DNA of 64,000 nt. It comes from Rhynochetos jubatus (Eukaryota > Chordata > Aves > Eurypygiformes > Rhynochetidae). Positions within the stretch are counted from its first letter, which is position 1. Every line of letters begins with the position of its first letter. Of the stretch, positions 21,642 to 34,903 are shown piece by piece. The translations under genes were made by a program, and so were the position numbers. The notes under the pieces are model-generated. The model was not told the DNA's origin. It made no database searches and saw only the letters and a list, made by a program, of their open reading frames with translations. Location of the stretch: contig CM050659.1 of assembly GCA_027574665.1 (NCBI GenBank), positions 315,001-379,000 of the forward strand, written 5' to 3'.

Positions 21642-22220
21642 CAGTTTGTGCTGGGTTTGGGCTGGGATAGAGTTAATTTTCTTCACAGCAGCTGGTATGG
21701 GGCTGTGTTTTGGATTTGTGCTGAAAACAGTGTTGATCACACAGGGGTGTTTCCATTACTGCTGAGCAGTGATTACACAGAGTCAAGGTCTTGTCTGCTC
21801 CTCACACCACCCCACCAGTGAGAAGGCTGGGGGTGCACAAGAAGTTGGGAGGGGACACAGCCTGGACAGCTGAGCCCAACTGGACAAAGTGGTACTCCAT
21901 ACCATATGATGTCATGGTCAACACAAAGCTGGGGGAAAAAGGAGGAATTGGGGGGGGGGGGGGGGGGCATGTTTGGAGTGAGGTGTTTTTCTTCCCAAGT
22001 AGCTGTTGCATGTGATGGAGCTCAGCTTTCCTGGAGATGGCTGAACAATTGGCCTGTCAATGGAAAGTGGTGAATGGATTCCTTCTTTTGCTTTGCTTGA
22101 GTGCAGCAGCCTTTGCTTTACCTATTACACTGTCTTTATCCCAACACATGAGTTTTCTCACTCTTACTATGTGGTTGTGTGGTGCTTCGTTGCCAGCTGA
22201 GGTTAAACTAGAACACAGTT
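21642..22220 (+). mobile_element. Solo ERVL-type avian LTR with 5-bp target duplication
   Basis: The LTR runs 21,647-22,215 (569 bp), from TGTGCTGGGTTTGG to GGTTAAACTAGAACA. CAGTT flanks it on both sides (21,642-21,646 and 22,216-22,220), and a 5-bp duplication fits ERVL elements. The usual avian family landmarks are present: the GGATAGAGTTAATTTTCTTC head, the CCATACCATATGATGTCATG block and the TTTGCTTTACCTATTA block. The poly(A)-type site reads ATTACA rather than AATAAA-like, and an 18-G run sits at 21,950-21,967. No internal sequence remains, so this is a recombined solo LTR. Confidence 0.93.
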
Positions 22221-23985
22221 ACAGCACTTAATACTGTAAAATAACAGTTAAGTCAACACCTACTGAAAATCCAGGTTTCAAGGTAAGGTAACAACTACTA
22301 ATTAGCTCTAAGAATATTCCTTTTATTTTTTTTTTTCCTTAAAATAAATGGAATACATATTTTTAAGATCTCATTATTAAAATTACAGCACAAAAGCACT
22401 TCACATGGATTTGAGAGATTTAGATCCTATTAGCACACTAGATACTGTTCTCCTCAGTGGCAACCAGGAAACCACTTTTGCCTCCCCTCACCTTGGGATC
22501 TCTATTTGTAAGAGAGTTATATTTGCCTCCTTTACAAATTACCGAGAGCTACTCACAGAAAAGTAGTATGTAAGAATTTAACAGTATTTTTATGAAGAAA
22601 TAAGTACATGCTTTGTAAAGTGTTAGCCATGTGCATCAGATTTGCTTTAAATATTGATTTTAATGTAGCTACATTTCTTTGTTTCTGTTTCAGTCTTGTC
22701 AGACTACGATGAAATGAGACATGGTCACCACTTGGCTGTGACATTTCAGCATGCACAAGAAACATGATCCAAATGCAGATTTGGTTTTCCTTAAAAACAA
22801 TAACTTGCCAGAGCTCCCTTGTAAATTATAACACCACCTACATTTAAAGTTCATTTCCCCTTCTGCCTTCCAGATCCCAGTAACTACAATTTCTCTAATA
22901 TTAGGTGATGGGAATGATTATCTCCTGAGACAGATTTATTTCACATGTGCCACTGAACACAATTTTCAAACATGAATAACTGGAATTTGAGTACAAAGCC
23001 ACATAGTACCAAAGGAGCTTATTTCTGAAGAATTCTGTTGAAGAAAATCCCTTCACAGCAGTAAAGCTTACACTTGGTAATAACTAACTGCATAACCAAG
23101 TCCCCCAAGCAATGACCTCATTCTGAAAGGTTCTGCCTTCCATTACTAGACCTGGGGTATATCCATCCATGTACCAAGTCTTTAAAAAAAAAGAAATCCT
23201 GTAGAATACAGCTCTTTAAAGGCTTCTGTAGATATGAAGTTTTTCTGACAATATTAACAGCACTTACACGTGGAGTTGTGTATTAGATTTCTCCCATCCT
23301 TGGGATGAAACACCTGCAAACTTCCGCAGCACATCTGGCAGACTCTTACCGGGTCCTGCCCTCAGTAACTAAGAGGTGGCAACACACCAGTAAATCATCC
23401 TGTGCACATGGATGTGGGTTTACAAGTGGCCTTTTATTAAATGCACTGAACTGACAGTCTTTAACAAAAGCCCTTTAATCTACACAGAAATAAATCAAAA
23501 AGACAAGTCAGAATACAGGTTGCTGCATTAGTCCACTCTCCCTAGATCCTGAAGGGGAACAACCATTACTGTGACTCACCAGAATGGTGTTACTCTTGAG
23601 AAGCATGGAGCAGATTAGTTACATTGCAAGAGTCACTCCCTCAGAGCACTGACATGAACAGGAGAAAATCCAGTCCTCCACTCCAGGAAAAATTATTATT
23701 TCAATATGGCTGACAACAACCACAGAAAAATAAAAGCAAACAAGTTTGAATACTTCAAATGGCTTGCAAACACTACTGTTATAAGCTGACAGCCACTCCA
23801 GAGCTTCAGATGTAAATACACAGTGTTTAGTGTCCCTAGTCTGAGGTGAGCAGGCAGAGTGAATGTTTTGTATGATAAAGCTGGGACTTTGTAGTTTAAT
23901 CTCCATCTCCAGATCCATGCTATCTGGAAACTTTCAAGCTACACACTAACAAAATTATATGCAAAATAGTTAAGAAACATCTTAC
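22221..23985. other. Non-coding DNA
   Basis: I see no gene or named repeat. Short T- and A-runs only. Confidence 0.55.
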
Positions 23986-24049
23986 TAGGGGGTTGGAACT
24001 AGATGATCTTTAAGGTCCCTTTCAACTCAAAAAGCATTCTATGATTCTA
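23986..24049 (+). mobile_element. CR1 LINE 3' end fragment
   Basis: It matches the avian CR1 3' untranslated end: GTTGGAACTAGATGATCTTT, AAGGTCCCTT, and the terminal ATTCTATGATTCTA repeat. It is severely 5'-truncated (about 64 bp), as is typical of CR1. Confidence 0.9.
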
Positions 24050-25132
24050 CCATTTGATCCATAATGAAGTCTACTACTGATTTGACCTCTAATATAGCAG
24101 GCTGCAAACAAGTCCCAGCTGCCTGCTACACCAGCACAAATCCAGTGACTCCAGACATTGCCACAGTGTGCAGTATTTGTTCCAGAAAATTTATAAATTG
24201 GTATCAAGACTACAGAACTTCCAAGATCATTGTTACCCAGTTACCACCAAGACATTAGCAATGAGTACTCAAAAGATAACAAACTGATATGGCTAAACTC
24301 ACCCAGAAATTGTTTCACAGTATGTAGCCTGGGCTTAAAATATGAACTTTGTTAAGGGAATTAACATAAAGAATTTCTGAAGTGTTTTCCAGTTGTTTAC
24401 ATTAATAAATAGAAAATCCCTTGTGGTCTATTAAGCAAAAAAAAAAAAAAAAAAAAGATACTATTAATCTCTTTTGCTTAAAAGGAAAGGCAGAAAAACC
24501 AACCAAGAAGCATTTGTGTTTAAGTTTAAAATACATACAAACACTAATTTTATCACTTTAATAAGCCAGAGTCTAATAATCTGTATGTACATTAATTTAC
24601 ATATTAATAAAAAAAATAAATTGTCACCAAAAAGTAAATTCAGGTAAAACAATCCAGAAAAGCCAGCAGAATGTATAGGTATAGGTCCAGTTAATTGACT
24701 GCATTCATTATTTTACAGTACTTTCCAAAGGAGAAGGAAAAAGAGACCATGGAAGAACTGAGACTTTTATGAAGCTCTCCCACACAAAACATTTCAACTT
24801 CACACCTTAAAGTTTTTGTCTCAAGTAAATGTTTTGGTTTTTTGTGGGTTTGGGTTTTTCAGTTTTTGTTTGGTTGGTTGGTTGGTTTTGTAAGGTTAAA
24901 ATTATCAAGCAACACCCAAACAGAATGAAATAATGTATTGTCTTGATCAGAAGTTTTCTTAAGGCAAAGTGTTAATGACCAACATGCGCTGGCCCAGTGC
25001 CAGAGAGCGTATGGGAAGGGGAAGGAGTCAGAGTCATTAAGAACTGCAGCAGCACCCAGGAACTCCCACCACTACCCTAAGCCCTGTGTTTATTGCTTTC
25101 CCTCTTCATCCTCTCAGGAGTCAACCTTCTGC
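24050..25132. other. Non-coding DNA with A- and TTGG-rich tracts
   Basis: Contains an A-run at about 24,436-24,456 and a short (TTGG)n-like stretch near 24,868-24,888. No gene is visible. Confidence 0.55.
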
Positions 25133-26253
25133 AACAGTGTGGTGGGTTGACCCTGATTGGATGCCAGGTGCCCACCAAAGCTGCTTTAGCTCTCCCCTCC
25201 TCACCTGGGCAGGGGAGAGAAAAATAAAAGGCTTGTGGGTCAAGATAAGGACAGGGAGGGATCACTTACCAATTGTGGTCCTGGGCAAAAGCAGATTTGA
25301 CTTGGGGAAAATTAAATCATTACCAATCTAGTCAGAGTAGGATAACGAGAAATAAAAACTAAATCTTAAAGCAGCTTCCCCCCAGCCCTCCATTCTTCCC
25401 AGACTCAGCTTTGTCTCCCATTTCTCTATCTCCTCCCCTCCAGCAGCACAGGGGGGACTGGGAATGGGGGTTGTGGTCAGTCCATCACACATTGTCACTG
25501 CCACTCCTTCCTCCTCAGAGGGAGGGGTCCTCACACTCTGCCCCTGCTCCAGCGTGGGGTCCCTCCCACAGGACTCATTTTGGAGAAGTTGGTGGAGGAC
25601 GGAGTCCTTCCCACCAGCTGCAGTTCTTCACAAACTGCTCCAGCATGGGTCCCTCCCACGGGCTACAGTCCTTCAGGAGCAGCCTACTCCAGCCTGGGTC
25701 CCAATTCCTGCCAGCAAACCTGCTCCAGCCTGGGCTACTCTTTCCATGGGGCCACAGGTCCTGCCAGGAGCCTGCTCCAGCATGGGCTGCCCATGGGGTC
25801 ACAGCTACCTTTGGGCATCCCCCTGCTCGGGCATGGGGTCCTCCTAAGGCTGCAGGTGGGTCTCTGCTCCCCTGTGACCCTCTATGGCTGCAGGGGCACA
25901 GCCGGCCTCACCACAGTCTGCACCACGGGCTGCCGGGGAATCTCTGCTCCTGCGTCTGGAGTACCTCTCCCCCCTCCTTCTCCACTGACCTGGGTGTCTG
26001 CAGGGCTGTTCCTCTCACATAATCTCACTACTCTCTTCTGTCTGCTGTTGAGCTGGTGGGGTTTTTCACCTTCTTAAACATGTTACCCCAGAGGCACTAC
26101 CACCATCGCTGATGGGCTCAGCCTTGACCAGCAGCAGGTCCGTCTTGGATCTGACTGGCATTGGGTCTATCAGACACAGGGGAAGCTTCTGGCATCTTAC
26201 TAGAGAAGCCACCCCCATAGGCCCCCTGCTACCAAACTCTTACACACAAACAG
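25133..26253 (-). mobile_element. 1.1-kb solo ERV LTR, minus strand, with 5-bp target duplication
   Basis: The LTR occupies 25,138-26,248 (1,111 bp) and is flanked by AACAG on both sides (25,133-25,137 and 26,249-26,253). On the minus strand it opens TGTG, continues TTTGGTAGCAGGGGG, and closes GGGTCAACCCACCACA. Its middle consists of diverged short repeats around a CTGGAGCAG core, which keeps several frames open by chance. It is the same family as the LTR at 58,658. No internal retroviral sequence adjoins, so it is a solo LTR. The 5-bp duplication points to an ERVL-like integrase. Confidence 0.92.
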
Positions 26254-29200
26254 TTATAAGAACACACATTAAGCCTATATTTCCTTATCCTATGCCTGAA
26301 GATGTTGGATCTGACTACAGGGCTGCCCCCTTTCTTCAGCTAACTAGCACTTTACACTGCAAGGAATCCCATTAAAACATCAGGGGTCTTTTCAGCAATT
26401 AACACAGGGGGAATGGTAGTAATCAGCCCAAAATGGGGTCATGCAACAGCCTATTTGCCTACAGGGTTACAGTGCAGTTGCAATCATTAACAGAAAGCTT
26501 TGGAATGGCTTGAAAGCTTTCCAAATCTAAAGCTTTCCAAGTCCCTTATAAGGCTGCAATTGTGTGCAGCTCCTGGCAAGGAATCCCTACAAAGCTGCAT
26601 AGCACCTGAGCTGACTTGCTAAAGCATCATGAGGAACAAACACAAGGCACATTAACCACCAGTGCACTAGCTGCAAACAATTATCAAGAGACTCTCATTG
26701 CTTTTAAGAGACCTCATGCAACCTCAAGTTGTCCATATCTGTTTTCATCTATTCCAGCATTAAAGAAGTGAGCAACTAGTATGCATTTTATCCTCAGTCT
26801 TTGTTTGCGTACAGACTCCTAACAAGATCTAATCATGTGTTGGGATTTCCCTCCCCATGCCCAACAACCTCTTAAACCAAGCCCCAGGGGAAACCTTGGA
26901 AGTGTTTTATTAGCATAGATGTACCTATACTGAAAATGTTTAACCAAAAGTTTTTGCCGTTAGAATAATAACAAGGAATTAGTTGTCTTGTACCTACCAT
27001 TCAGTGGTTTGGAAAATAGGAAAGGTACCTTTGAAAGGGAATATAAATCACATGGGAAGAGAAAAAGGTTGTATTTCCCAAAGTCAGGCTTATTGATTAG
27101 ATTTCTAAGTACATTATAAAGCTAAAAGCTGTATTCACCGGCTACCACACATTTGCTGACTCTGCAGGTCATTTCAGACAGCACAGCTTATATCTTTACC
27201 AGAGAAGGGCCCATTTTCATGGTCACTGGAACTATTTCTGTTGAACTTTAATACTGCATCTGCATGTGCTAAATCCTGGATATTACACTATCGACTTATA
27301 GAAGAATGACTTTTTCAGCTTGACTACATTGTGCTCACTGATATTTATATGTGTTTCTTCAGTGCCCTTGCTATTCAGCAAGGAGAAAGTTCTGGATGAG
27401 TTTTGGAAACATCTACTTGTACAGTCAAACACAAACCCTCCCATGTGCATTTCAGATAGTTTTCTTGTGCCAGTAAGGAATTAACAGAGTAGAGCTGTTC
27501 CATGAGGTCCCATCCAGACTTGACTCCTCTGTTCCTAAGGACAGACAGATTTTTGCTGGCATGTGCAACCCTTAAAATAGTAACAGGAGTATTACTCTTA
27601 CCTGAATTCACATTGCTAGCTCCACCACACTCTGACTTTGAAGAGAACTGGAGCAAAACCACAAGGAACTACAACTGGTCACTGAATATTCCCACACTTG
27701 CAGCAGTCACAGAAGGGAAGAACCATCTAACTAGAACTTTCTGCAACACAAACCAGAGAACTCCCAGGCATTAAAACCAATTTAAAGCAAAGCGCCTCCT
27801 TGTGTCAGGACCCTGAAATGTCCTGCAGGCTGTTATCGCCCTGCATGGCCTCAGTTGGCACCCCCCCCCCCCCACCCTGCCTACCATCCAGGGCTCTATT
27901 TAAACCCAAACTCAGCACAAACTCAGCAGTTAAGCCTGTTCTGTCTAGATCATCTCTACCCTGGTCAAGGCTGTTAATGGCCCCTGTTATAGCAACAAGT
28001 TCTACTTTGCATGTATGTGCCCCACCCCCTGTCCTGACTAATTTGAAGAAAAAAAAAAAGATACTTGTGTTCTAGCCATTAAAAATTAATCTCTTTAATC
28101 AGCTAAAGTGAATTGTCACTAGCAATGTCAGTGCTCTATGTGAGTGCTTAGAGACTGATCAAATCAATTCTTTCTCTTTAGTGAGCTACACAGTGACTTT
28201 TTGAGACCTTTTACTTTAATAATTCTGCTTAGACCTTCATAAGAGAGGCTGTTACAGACTTCAGAAATGGAAACATACATTCCTCTCTGGAGGAGGTGAG
28301 GAAAGATTAAAAACCTTTTTACGAGGAAAGCTTTCATTAAAATTACACACAGGCTTTTCTCTATTATCTGCTCCAGTCCTGTGGGCTGGTATAATCTCCT
28401 ACAGGCGGGTATCATCAGGATTTTTCTTTTGAACTCCACAGTGTAAATGGTGGGGCAGAAATGGGCTGTACATTGACTTAGAAATGTTACATTTACTCCA
28501 GTCACATGATCTGCACATCACCATATGGCCCTCACCTCTTTCCCTGTCCTCTAGCTCAAGATTGCATCTGCATCTACCCTGTACAGTTTCCCAGGGCCTA
28601 AGATGTTTTGTATCACTGACTGATATATAATATGCTGTCAGATGGCAGCAATTGGGCTATTTTGCCTGAAGTCAAGTTGGTTACAAAGACTGCTCTGCTT
28701 CAGAAACTTCTTGACATGCCAATTTACTATCTCATTATGTTCCTACTCTCTTTAGAGATAATACAGTCACATTAAATGCTCATTAATGTTAAAATTAAGA
28801 AAAAAAATTAAACCCTCATCCTACATCTCTCTCTGTTTCTTAAATAGCTCATGCCCTAAACAGTCTAATTTTTATCTCATGTACTTGTCAACTAATCATC
28901 TTTGGTTGAGTAGTAAGGAGAACTGAACAATGTTTCTGATAAAGCTTATTAAACAGATGGCTTTTCCCTTGGGAGCTAAATCATAGAAATGCTTACTTTA
29001 TGAAAAGTACCTTTTTTGAGAAGGAGGCAGGATGTAAAGAGGTCAGGAAAAAAAAATTATAGCATTGGGAAATAATTAGTGATCATTCATGTACCTGATT
29101 TTCCAAGAGAACTGTGACAAAATAGCATCACAGGAGTTAGTTACCAAATTCATTTCCTTGCAACTTTCATGTGGAGGCTGGTCACTTCATTAATTCCTGA

Positions 29201-31920
29201 CTGATCACATGCACATGTGCATTTTTGTTAGCCAGACATGTATAACTTCCATCATAACCCTGGGCAGAAACTATAGCAGGTTGATTTGAGTTTGGAAGGG
29301 AGATCTTCTGTTTGAGGAAAACCCTGCATACATACACTTATATAACCCATCATCTTCATGCACAAGTAACCCTTTGTCCCCTTCCTCGACTGTGCTGCCC
29401 AACAACACACTGACTTGGCCATTACCTCCAGCATGTACATGCTTATGGGTTATTAAATGTCATCATTGGTTTGTCTATGGTGCATAAAGGCAGGATATGG
29501 CCAGCTACTTAATGTACAGTCATACCATGCCTGGCTCCTTGGAGGCCAGTGCACTACACCAGGTATCCAGGGAAACCTGATGTGGTCCACACCTTCACCT
29601 GCAACTTCAGTAAGAGCTGTGGTCAGTGCCGCAGACCAATCAGGTGGGCAGACTCACAGCAGTTTGGCTGACAGGCACCTTCAGCTTACAGACAGACCCT
29701 TCAGGCAGTCGAAGTAAAAGCTTGCTGCACACACACACAAGCTGCTGAGCCCAAAAGGGAATATCCACACACAGGATGAAAATAGATCCAGAGGCCTACC
29801 ATCTCTTCAAACAATATGATTCATGGACAAAAAAGATGGAGAGACCTTGATATCCCATAACCAGAAACATCCTTCTCCCTGGATACAAAATATGCCTAGC
29901 TGGTACCCAGATACTTCTTTCTGTGAAAATCAAGGTATGGTTTATCATTTAGGTAACATATCAACACTCTGAATTACCTTTACTTGCGCCTGGCAGCAAA
30001 AATGTTTCCGCCAGTCATTTATGACTGAAGAAAAGACAGTCATGACAATGTGCATGGTCAGGCAACATCTTTTTGTAAGCCATAGGATATTTGGTGCTTT
30101 TTGTCTTCAAACCTAAACAAACAATGAGTACATCATCCTCAAAATCCTCTCATAATTGTGAGGGAAAATATCTGGGAAAAAATGTTAAAGCATTGGTATC
30201 TTTGAGCAAATGGAAACAACAGAAAGCAAATTGCCAAATGCTTGTTGTAAGAACTTCTTGTTCTTGTCTTCGTTAACTTCTTCACCTCATTTCCAATGTA
30301 GTGATCAATCTTCCCTAGTGCACACTAGGTACTATTTTAAACGTTTACATAGTGGAGGTCCTGCTTTATGTATATCAGATTGTGAGCCTTAAAATCCTTG
30401 ATTCAAAAGAGCACAAACATGTTTAACTTCATACAAAATAAGTAAAAATTAACCATATTTTTAGGATACTTTGGATATGGAGGGTGAGGGAGGAGTGGTA
30501 AAGAAAAGGCATTTGAACAGTTCCTAGTTCCTTTGAACAGCATTGGGTTAACAATTTTAAAAAAATATATTGTATAGAAAAACAGAACCCTCAGTTTCTA
30601 CATAGAACAACATCAGGATATTTTATTAACTCTAACAGAAGTGACATAGTACATTGTCTTCCCAGAATTTTTTTTTTTTTTTTTTTTTGCCTACCAAATA
30701 ACTGCCTACATAAGGTGGCCCTGTCACCAAGAACAGACACACAAATACTTTCACTTGAGCTGCAGTTCTGGCTCATGTTACGGAGAAAGGGTTCACAGAC
30801 TAATCTTTTTACACACAGAGCATCTTCTTTGAGTCTTTTCAGGCATGGTACACTTTATATTAGGCCACAGATACAAATTAAGCCAAACAAGGAGGTTAGA
30901 AAACAATTTTCTGTTTGGAACAGATTTTCATTTATGTGAGGCCCTGAGGACCAGCAAAGATTTGCCACAATAGGTTGCTGACAGCTTTTCTTCTGCAGTA
31001 TATTGTCCTGGCTCAATAGCACAAGGTCAGACTGAATGCCTTTTTGCTACCTTTCTGCTTCTCCTAGGGATCAGTTGCTTAGAAAAATATCCCTTTACTT
31101 GACAGGTTTGTAACACAAACAAAAAAATCCATCCTGGCTGTGGTTATTGGGCTGATTGCTTAGGAATCAAATAGAAGACTAATAGTGTCATAGTCACTGA
31201 GTCACCAGCCACACTGATGTACACTTAAATGCACATGAATAGTAGCTGACTGGGGATAGCCTGGAACACTAAATGAGTGAACCGTATTTATTTCTTTAAA
31301 TCTAGTACTCACACCTCATTATACAATTAGCAATTGATTCCTTCTCCTTGCAGAAAGCAAGCCAGAATAATTAACTGCAAGAACTTCACACACACACCCC
31401 TGTATGCAAACCCTCACGTCACTCTGCAGACATCATCTACACTGAGTGTGATGGAAAAGGAGACAGTTGCTTGGAGATTTTAAACCTGTTGACAAATTAC
31501 AGCTATCTTTGCACATTCTCAAGATGAGCACTTCAAGGTTGACACTTCTATGTATACAATAAAAGGAGATACTGTGTGAGAGGTACTGACACACACTGCA
31601 ATGGTTTGACTGCTTTGCTTACATTCACCCAGAGGCTCAATAACACAAAAGCTATCGATTCACCTTTCTCCTTTGCATAACAAACAAAACAAAGAGTTGT
31701 TTCTGACAAATAGCTTTCCTAGCAGGCTGCCCCTGTAAGATTGTAGAAGATGGTGTGGTACCACACTGCCTAGAATTAAGTAGCAATAGTGACTCTTACT
31801 GTGTAATACTGGAGCCTGTCTTTAAGACTTATTATCTGATCCTATTTATTATTAAGTGCTTTTATGACTAGGGTGGGCATCAAGAAATCATTTGAGGAGG
31901 ATAACAGTAGGGGATAGGAG
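26254..31920. other. Non-coding DNA
   Basis: I see no gene. Low-complexity items are a 13-C run at 27,861-27,873, a T-run near 30,668-30,688 and a short CA repeat near 29,730. The 113-codon minus-strand frame at 28,164-28,505 matches nothing I know and lacks flanking splice signals. Confidence 0.5.
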
Positions 31921-32017
31921 TAAGTCTAGTGGAAGCTGTCCTTGCCCACGGCAGGGGTGTTGGAACTAGATGATCTTTAAGCTCCCTTCCAACCTAAACC
32001 ATTCCATGATTCTATGA
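31921..32017 (+). mobile_element. CR1 LINE 3' end fragment
   Basis: About 97 bp of CR1 3' end: the GTGGAAGCTGTCCTTGCCCA block, the TTGGAACTAGATGATCTTTA block and the closing CCATGATTCTATGA. It is 5'-truncated and in the same orientation as the fragment at 24.0 kb. Confidence 0.93.
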
Positions 32018-34385
32018 AATTAATTAGACATATCCTTGTGAAGCCACCTTCTAAACAGAAAAACCCTCCATCACTACTTTTTTCTCACCATTATATTACA
32101 ATTTAAAACAGTCAGCTACAATGGCTGGGGTTTGCACAGCAGCATAAGCAGAGACAGACACCATGTGCACTGTAACAGTGAAATCAAAACATGAAATATT
32201 AACTCAAGCTTGTGATCAACAGTTAAATTTGTGTGCAATAAAATGGAAATGTCGTGTGTGATCATGGTTTCTCTATGTGTGTACATATATTGATTTCTGA
32301 ACTTTGCAAAGCATTGATTTGCCCTTTAAACTAAATTAGGAACTAATCCTGCAGTTGTATAAAGGTCACTGAAGTGTAAAGATACTTACCACTCTAGAGC
32401 TTGACCCTATGCAAAAACAAGGAGTGAAAAGCCAGATTCAACTGAATTATTTATTACAAGTGTTTAATGTAATAGGTTTCACTTTGGAAATTACTATTCA
32501 TTAGCAGTCACTGAATATATACTTTATGCCTAGTGTCATGAAATTAATTTAAATGTGAAAACACAGCCTACTTTACACAAAATGGACAAGGAAACATAAC
32601 TATGTGATGGCAAAGGAATCAGTTACCAGAGTAGTAGGACCAGAGAGCACATGCCCTCCTATCCACAACCTCTCTCACTCTTCCTTCCTCCTTCTCCCAC
32701 CATCCCCACCGACGATTTATTAACACATAAGTCTTCAAAATACCCCCAGATAGAAATCAGATGTGAAGCAATATACAAATAAGTTTCATGTTTAAGGGTC
32801 AGTTCAAAGAGAAAATTTCAAGGCAAGGTGTCCCATCCTACTGTCAGTGTATTTCAAGTGAAGAGGAAAGATTGCTTCAAACAGAGAGGATGGACAGGCA
32901 TGAAAGTTGGGAAGACAATTGAGGTTAATACCACAGGTGTGAATAATCCAAGTGATAGAAAAGCACACAGCTGCAAGGGACCTTAGAAGTAATGACAAAA
33001 AAGCTGAAGTACAACACAATTACCCTCTACCTCCACTCTCTGAATGACAGAGGAGGAAAATAATTTCAGCAGCTGTAATTTTGAATGCAATGGAAGTGAG
33101 CAGAAAGGAGTAGGATGTTGTCATTGAGAGAGCAGATGAGAGTTTATTTGTGTTAGATTCAATCAAACCCAAAAATCTTTTTTTTTTTCATTCACAGAGA
33201 AGCATGCTGAGTCAAAGATGTTCTGCAATCCAGCACCAATTTATCTGAGTTATCAGTCAGTTATTGACTAGTGATTGGCCACTCATTAGACTTTTTCTGT
33301 GAGATATAAGCAAGGAGATGCAAGAATAGTAATAATTTTTAATATAAATGAGATAAAAGCTAATGTAACACTTGAAAGTGATTAAAAGGTGAAAAGGAAA
33401 AAATAAAAAATTAATGGGAAAGCTTGAGCCCATCTGGATATTATCTGAAATTAGGACAAGTGATTATACAGGCAGATAGAGAGTAAGAACCTTCCACCAG
33501 TCTCAGAAACAAAAACAAAGCAGTAATGGAGCTATAGAAGGTGTGACAGAGGAAAAGTCAGGTAATAAAGGATTTTCAGACTGTATTGTGTAAAAATATG
33601 TTTTACTTTCATTTTTCTTCTTTAAAAAGGAAATGTGGATTTTTTAAAAAGTAAAGTCACCATAGTTCCCGTGATTTGTTGTGTTCTAGTGTCCTCCAAT
33701 GGATACTTTTGAAAGTACTTGCTTTATAATAGTGTATTAGATTTACAGCCATACCTCACTTGATGTTTTTTGTATGGCATTTATTGCAGGATATTGGGAA
33801 GGGGGAACAATATAAGATCTTACAGACTCTTCATCTTTTTTCCTATATATATACAGACACTGACACTATGAAACTATCTCATTTTCAAATACGGAAGGAA
33901 GTGTGACCTTCTGTCACGTTGTCACTATGCCACCTGAGGACTCACCGAGTTCCATACTGCTCTTAGCCATTCATTCATCTAGTGAACCCACAAAAGCAGA
34001 AAAAACGACAGGATAATGAGAGTGTAGGCAGCCATCAGCATCTATGTATAGGACAAAGACCCCAAAGCAGGATCCTCCAGTTTCTGGGGATGCATAACAC
34101 AGCTGACAGCGAGTCTCTGGAGCCACAGCTTCTCCCCCTACTTTCCAGGTGGTAAATTTGAATAAAACACCACTGAGGAATCGTTCAATACTTTCATGGT
34201 TAAGTGAGAAAACACCGAAGTCAGCACTCATTTACATTGATTGATTTACATTGATTTAGTTGATAACATACTGCTGTCACTCAGAGAAGTAGCAAAAATG
34301 GGGATAGTTTCATTTCATTTTCTTTTTCCAAGATATGGATGTAAGACTAGATCTTGTAATTTATGATCTGGAAGAATGATGCTCT
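32018..34385. other. Non-coding DNA
   Basis: No gene or recognised repeat is visible, apart from a 13-bp imperfect duplication of TTACATTGATT near 34,231-34,256. Confidence 0.5.
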
Positions 34386-34683
34386 TGTTCTGGTTTTAGT
34401 CAAGAAAGAATTAACTTTGTTCACAGTGGCTGGTATGAAGCTAGGTTTCTGGATTGATGCTGAGAAAAGTACTGATAAGGTGTCTTTTTAGCTAGTGCTG
34501 GGGAGTGCTTGCACCAAATTCAAGGTGTCTCTCAGCTTCTGATACTCACTGTGTTCCCAACTTTCTCACTACAAGCAGTGGGGGCCAGGGGAGGGGGACA
34601 CACTTCAGACAGCTAACCCAAAACGACTGAAGGAGTATTTCATTCCACAGCACATCATGCTCATTCAAGCAGGGAATGGGCTG
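34386..34683 (+). mobile_element. Old, truncated ERVL-type LTR (U3 half)
   Basis: It aligns by eye with the first half of the LTR at 21,647: TGTTCTGGTTTTAG against TGTGCTGGGTTTGG, then the AGAATTAAC, TTCACAG and GCTGGTATG blocks in order, and later a GTATTTCATTCC...CATCATG block. It is much more diverged and stops before R/U5, next to a reversed CR1 fragment. Confidence 0.7.
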
Positions 34684-34903
34684 GGGTGCCATAACCCTTT
34701 CGCTAACTCTTCTGGTAGTTCCTTAACTCCTTCTCTAACTCCTTTGCTGGTTCGTTCCTTAGTGAGTTGATGGGTCAGTTGATATTGGGAATTACCCCAA
34801 CCCATGTGCAGGACCTTGCACTTGGCTTTGTTGAACTTCATGACGTTCACAGTGGCCCATTTCTCAGGTCTGTCAAGGTCCCTCTGGATGGCATCCCACA
34901 ATC
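34684..34903 (-). pseudogene. CR1 LINE ORF2 fragment (reverse-transcriptase region)
   Basis: The minus strand from 34,903 down to about 34,790 encodes a peptide with [27 protein letters not shown] and GNSQYQ, the conserved tail of the CR1 reverse transcriptase. The reading frame continues to 34,665, but that part no longer resembles CR1. It abuts the old LTR above and carries no 3' end of its own. Confidence 0.85.

Noticed and set aside
25411..26077. 203- and 165-codon plus frames at 25.4-26.1 kb
   Set aside because: They lie antisense within the solo LTR and reflect its internal repeats.
27803..28050. Possible short LTR (TGTCAGGACC head, TATTTAAA, C-run)
   Set aside because: No matching CA end, target duplication or second copy could be found.
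28164..28505. 113-codon minus frame
   Set aside because: No recognised domain, no splice context, and the length is within chance for this much sequence.
32937..33060. Old SINE/L2-like segment (AAGGGACCTTAGAAG)
   Set aside because: Only one short motif resembles such families; the rest does not align by eye.
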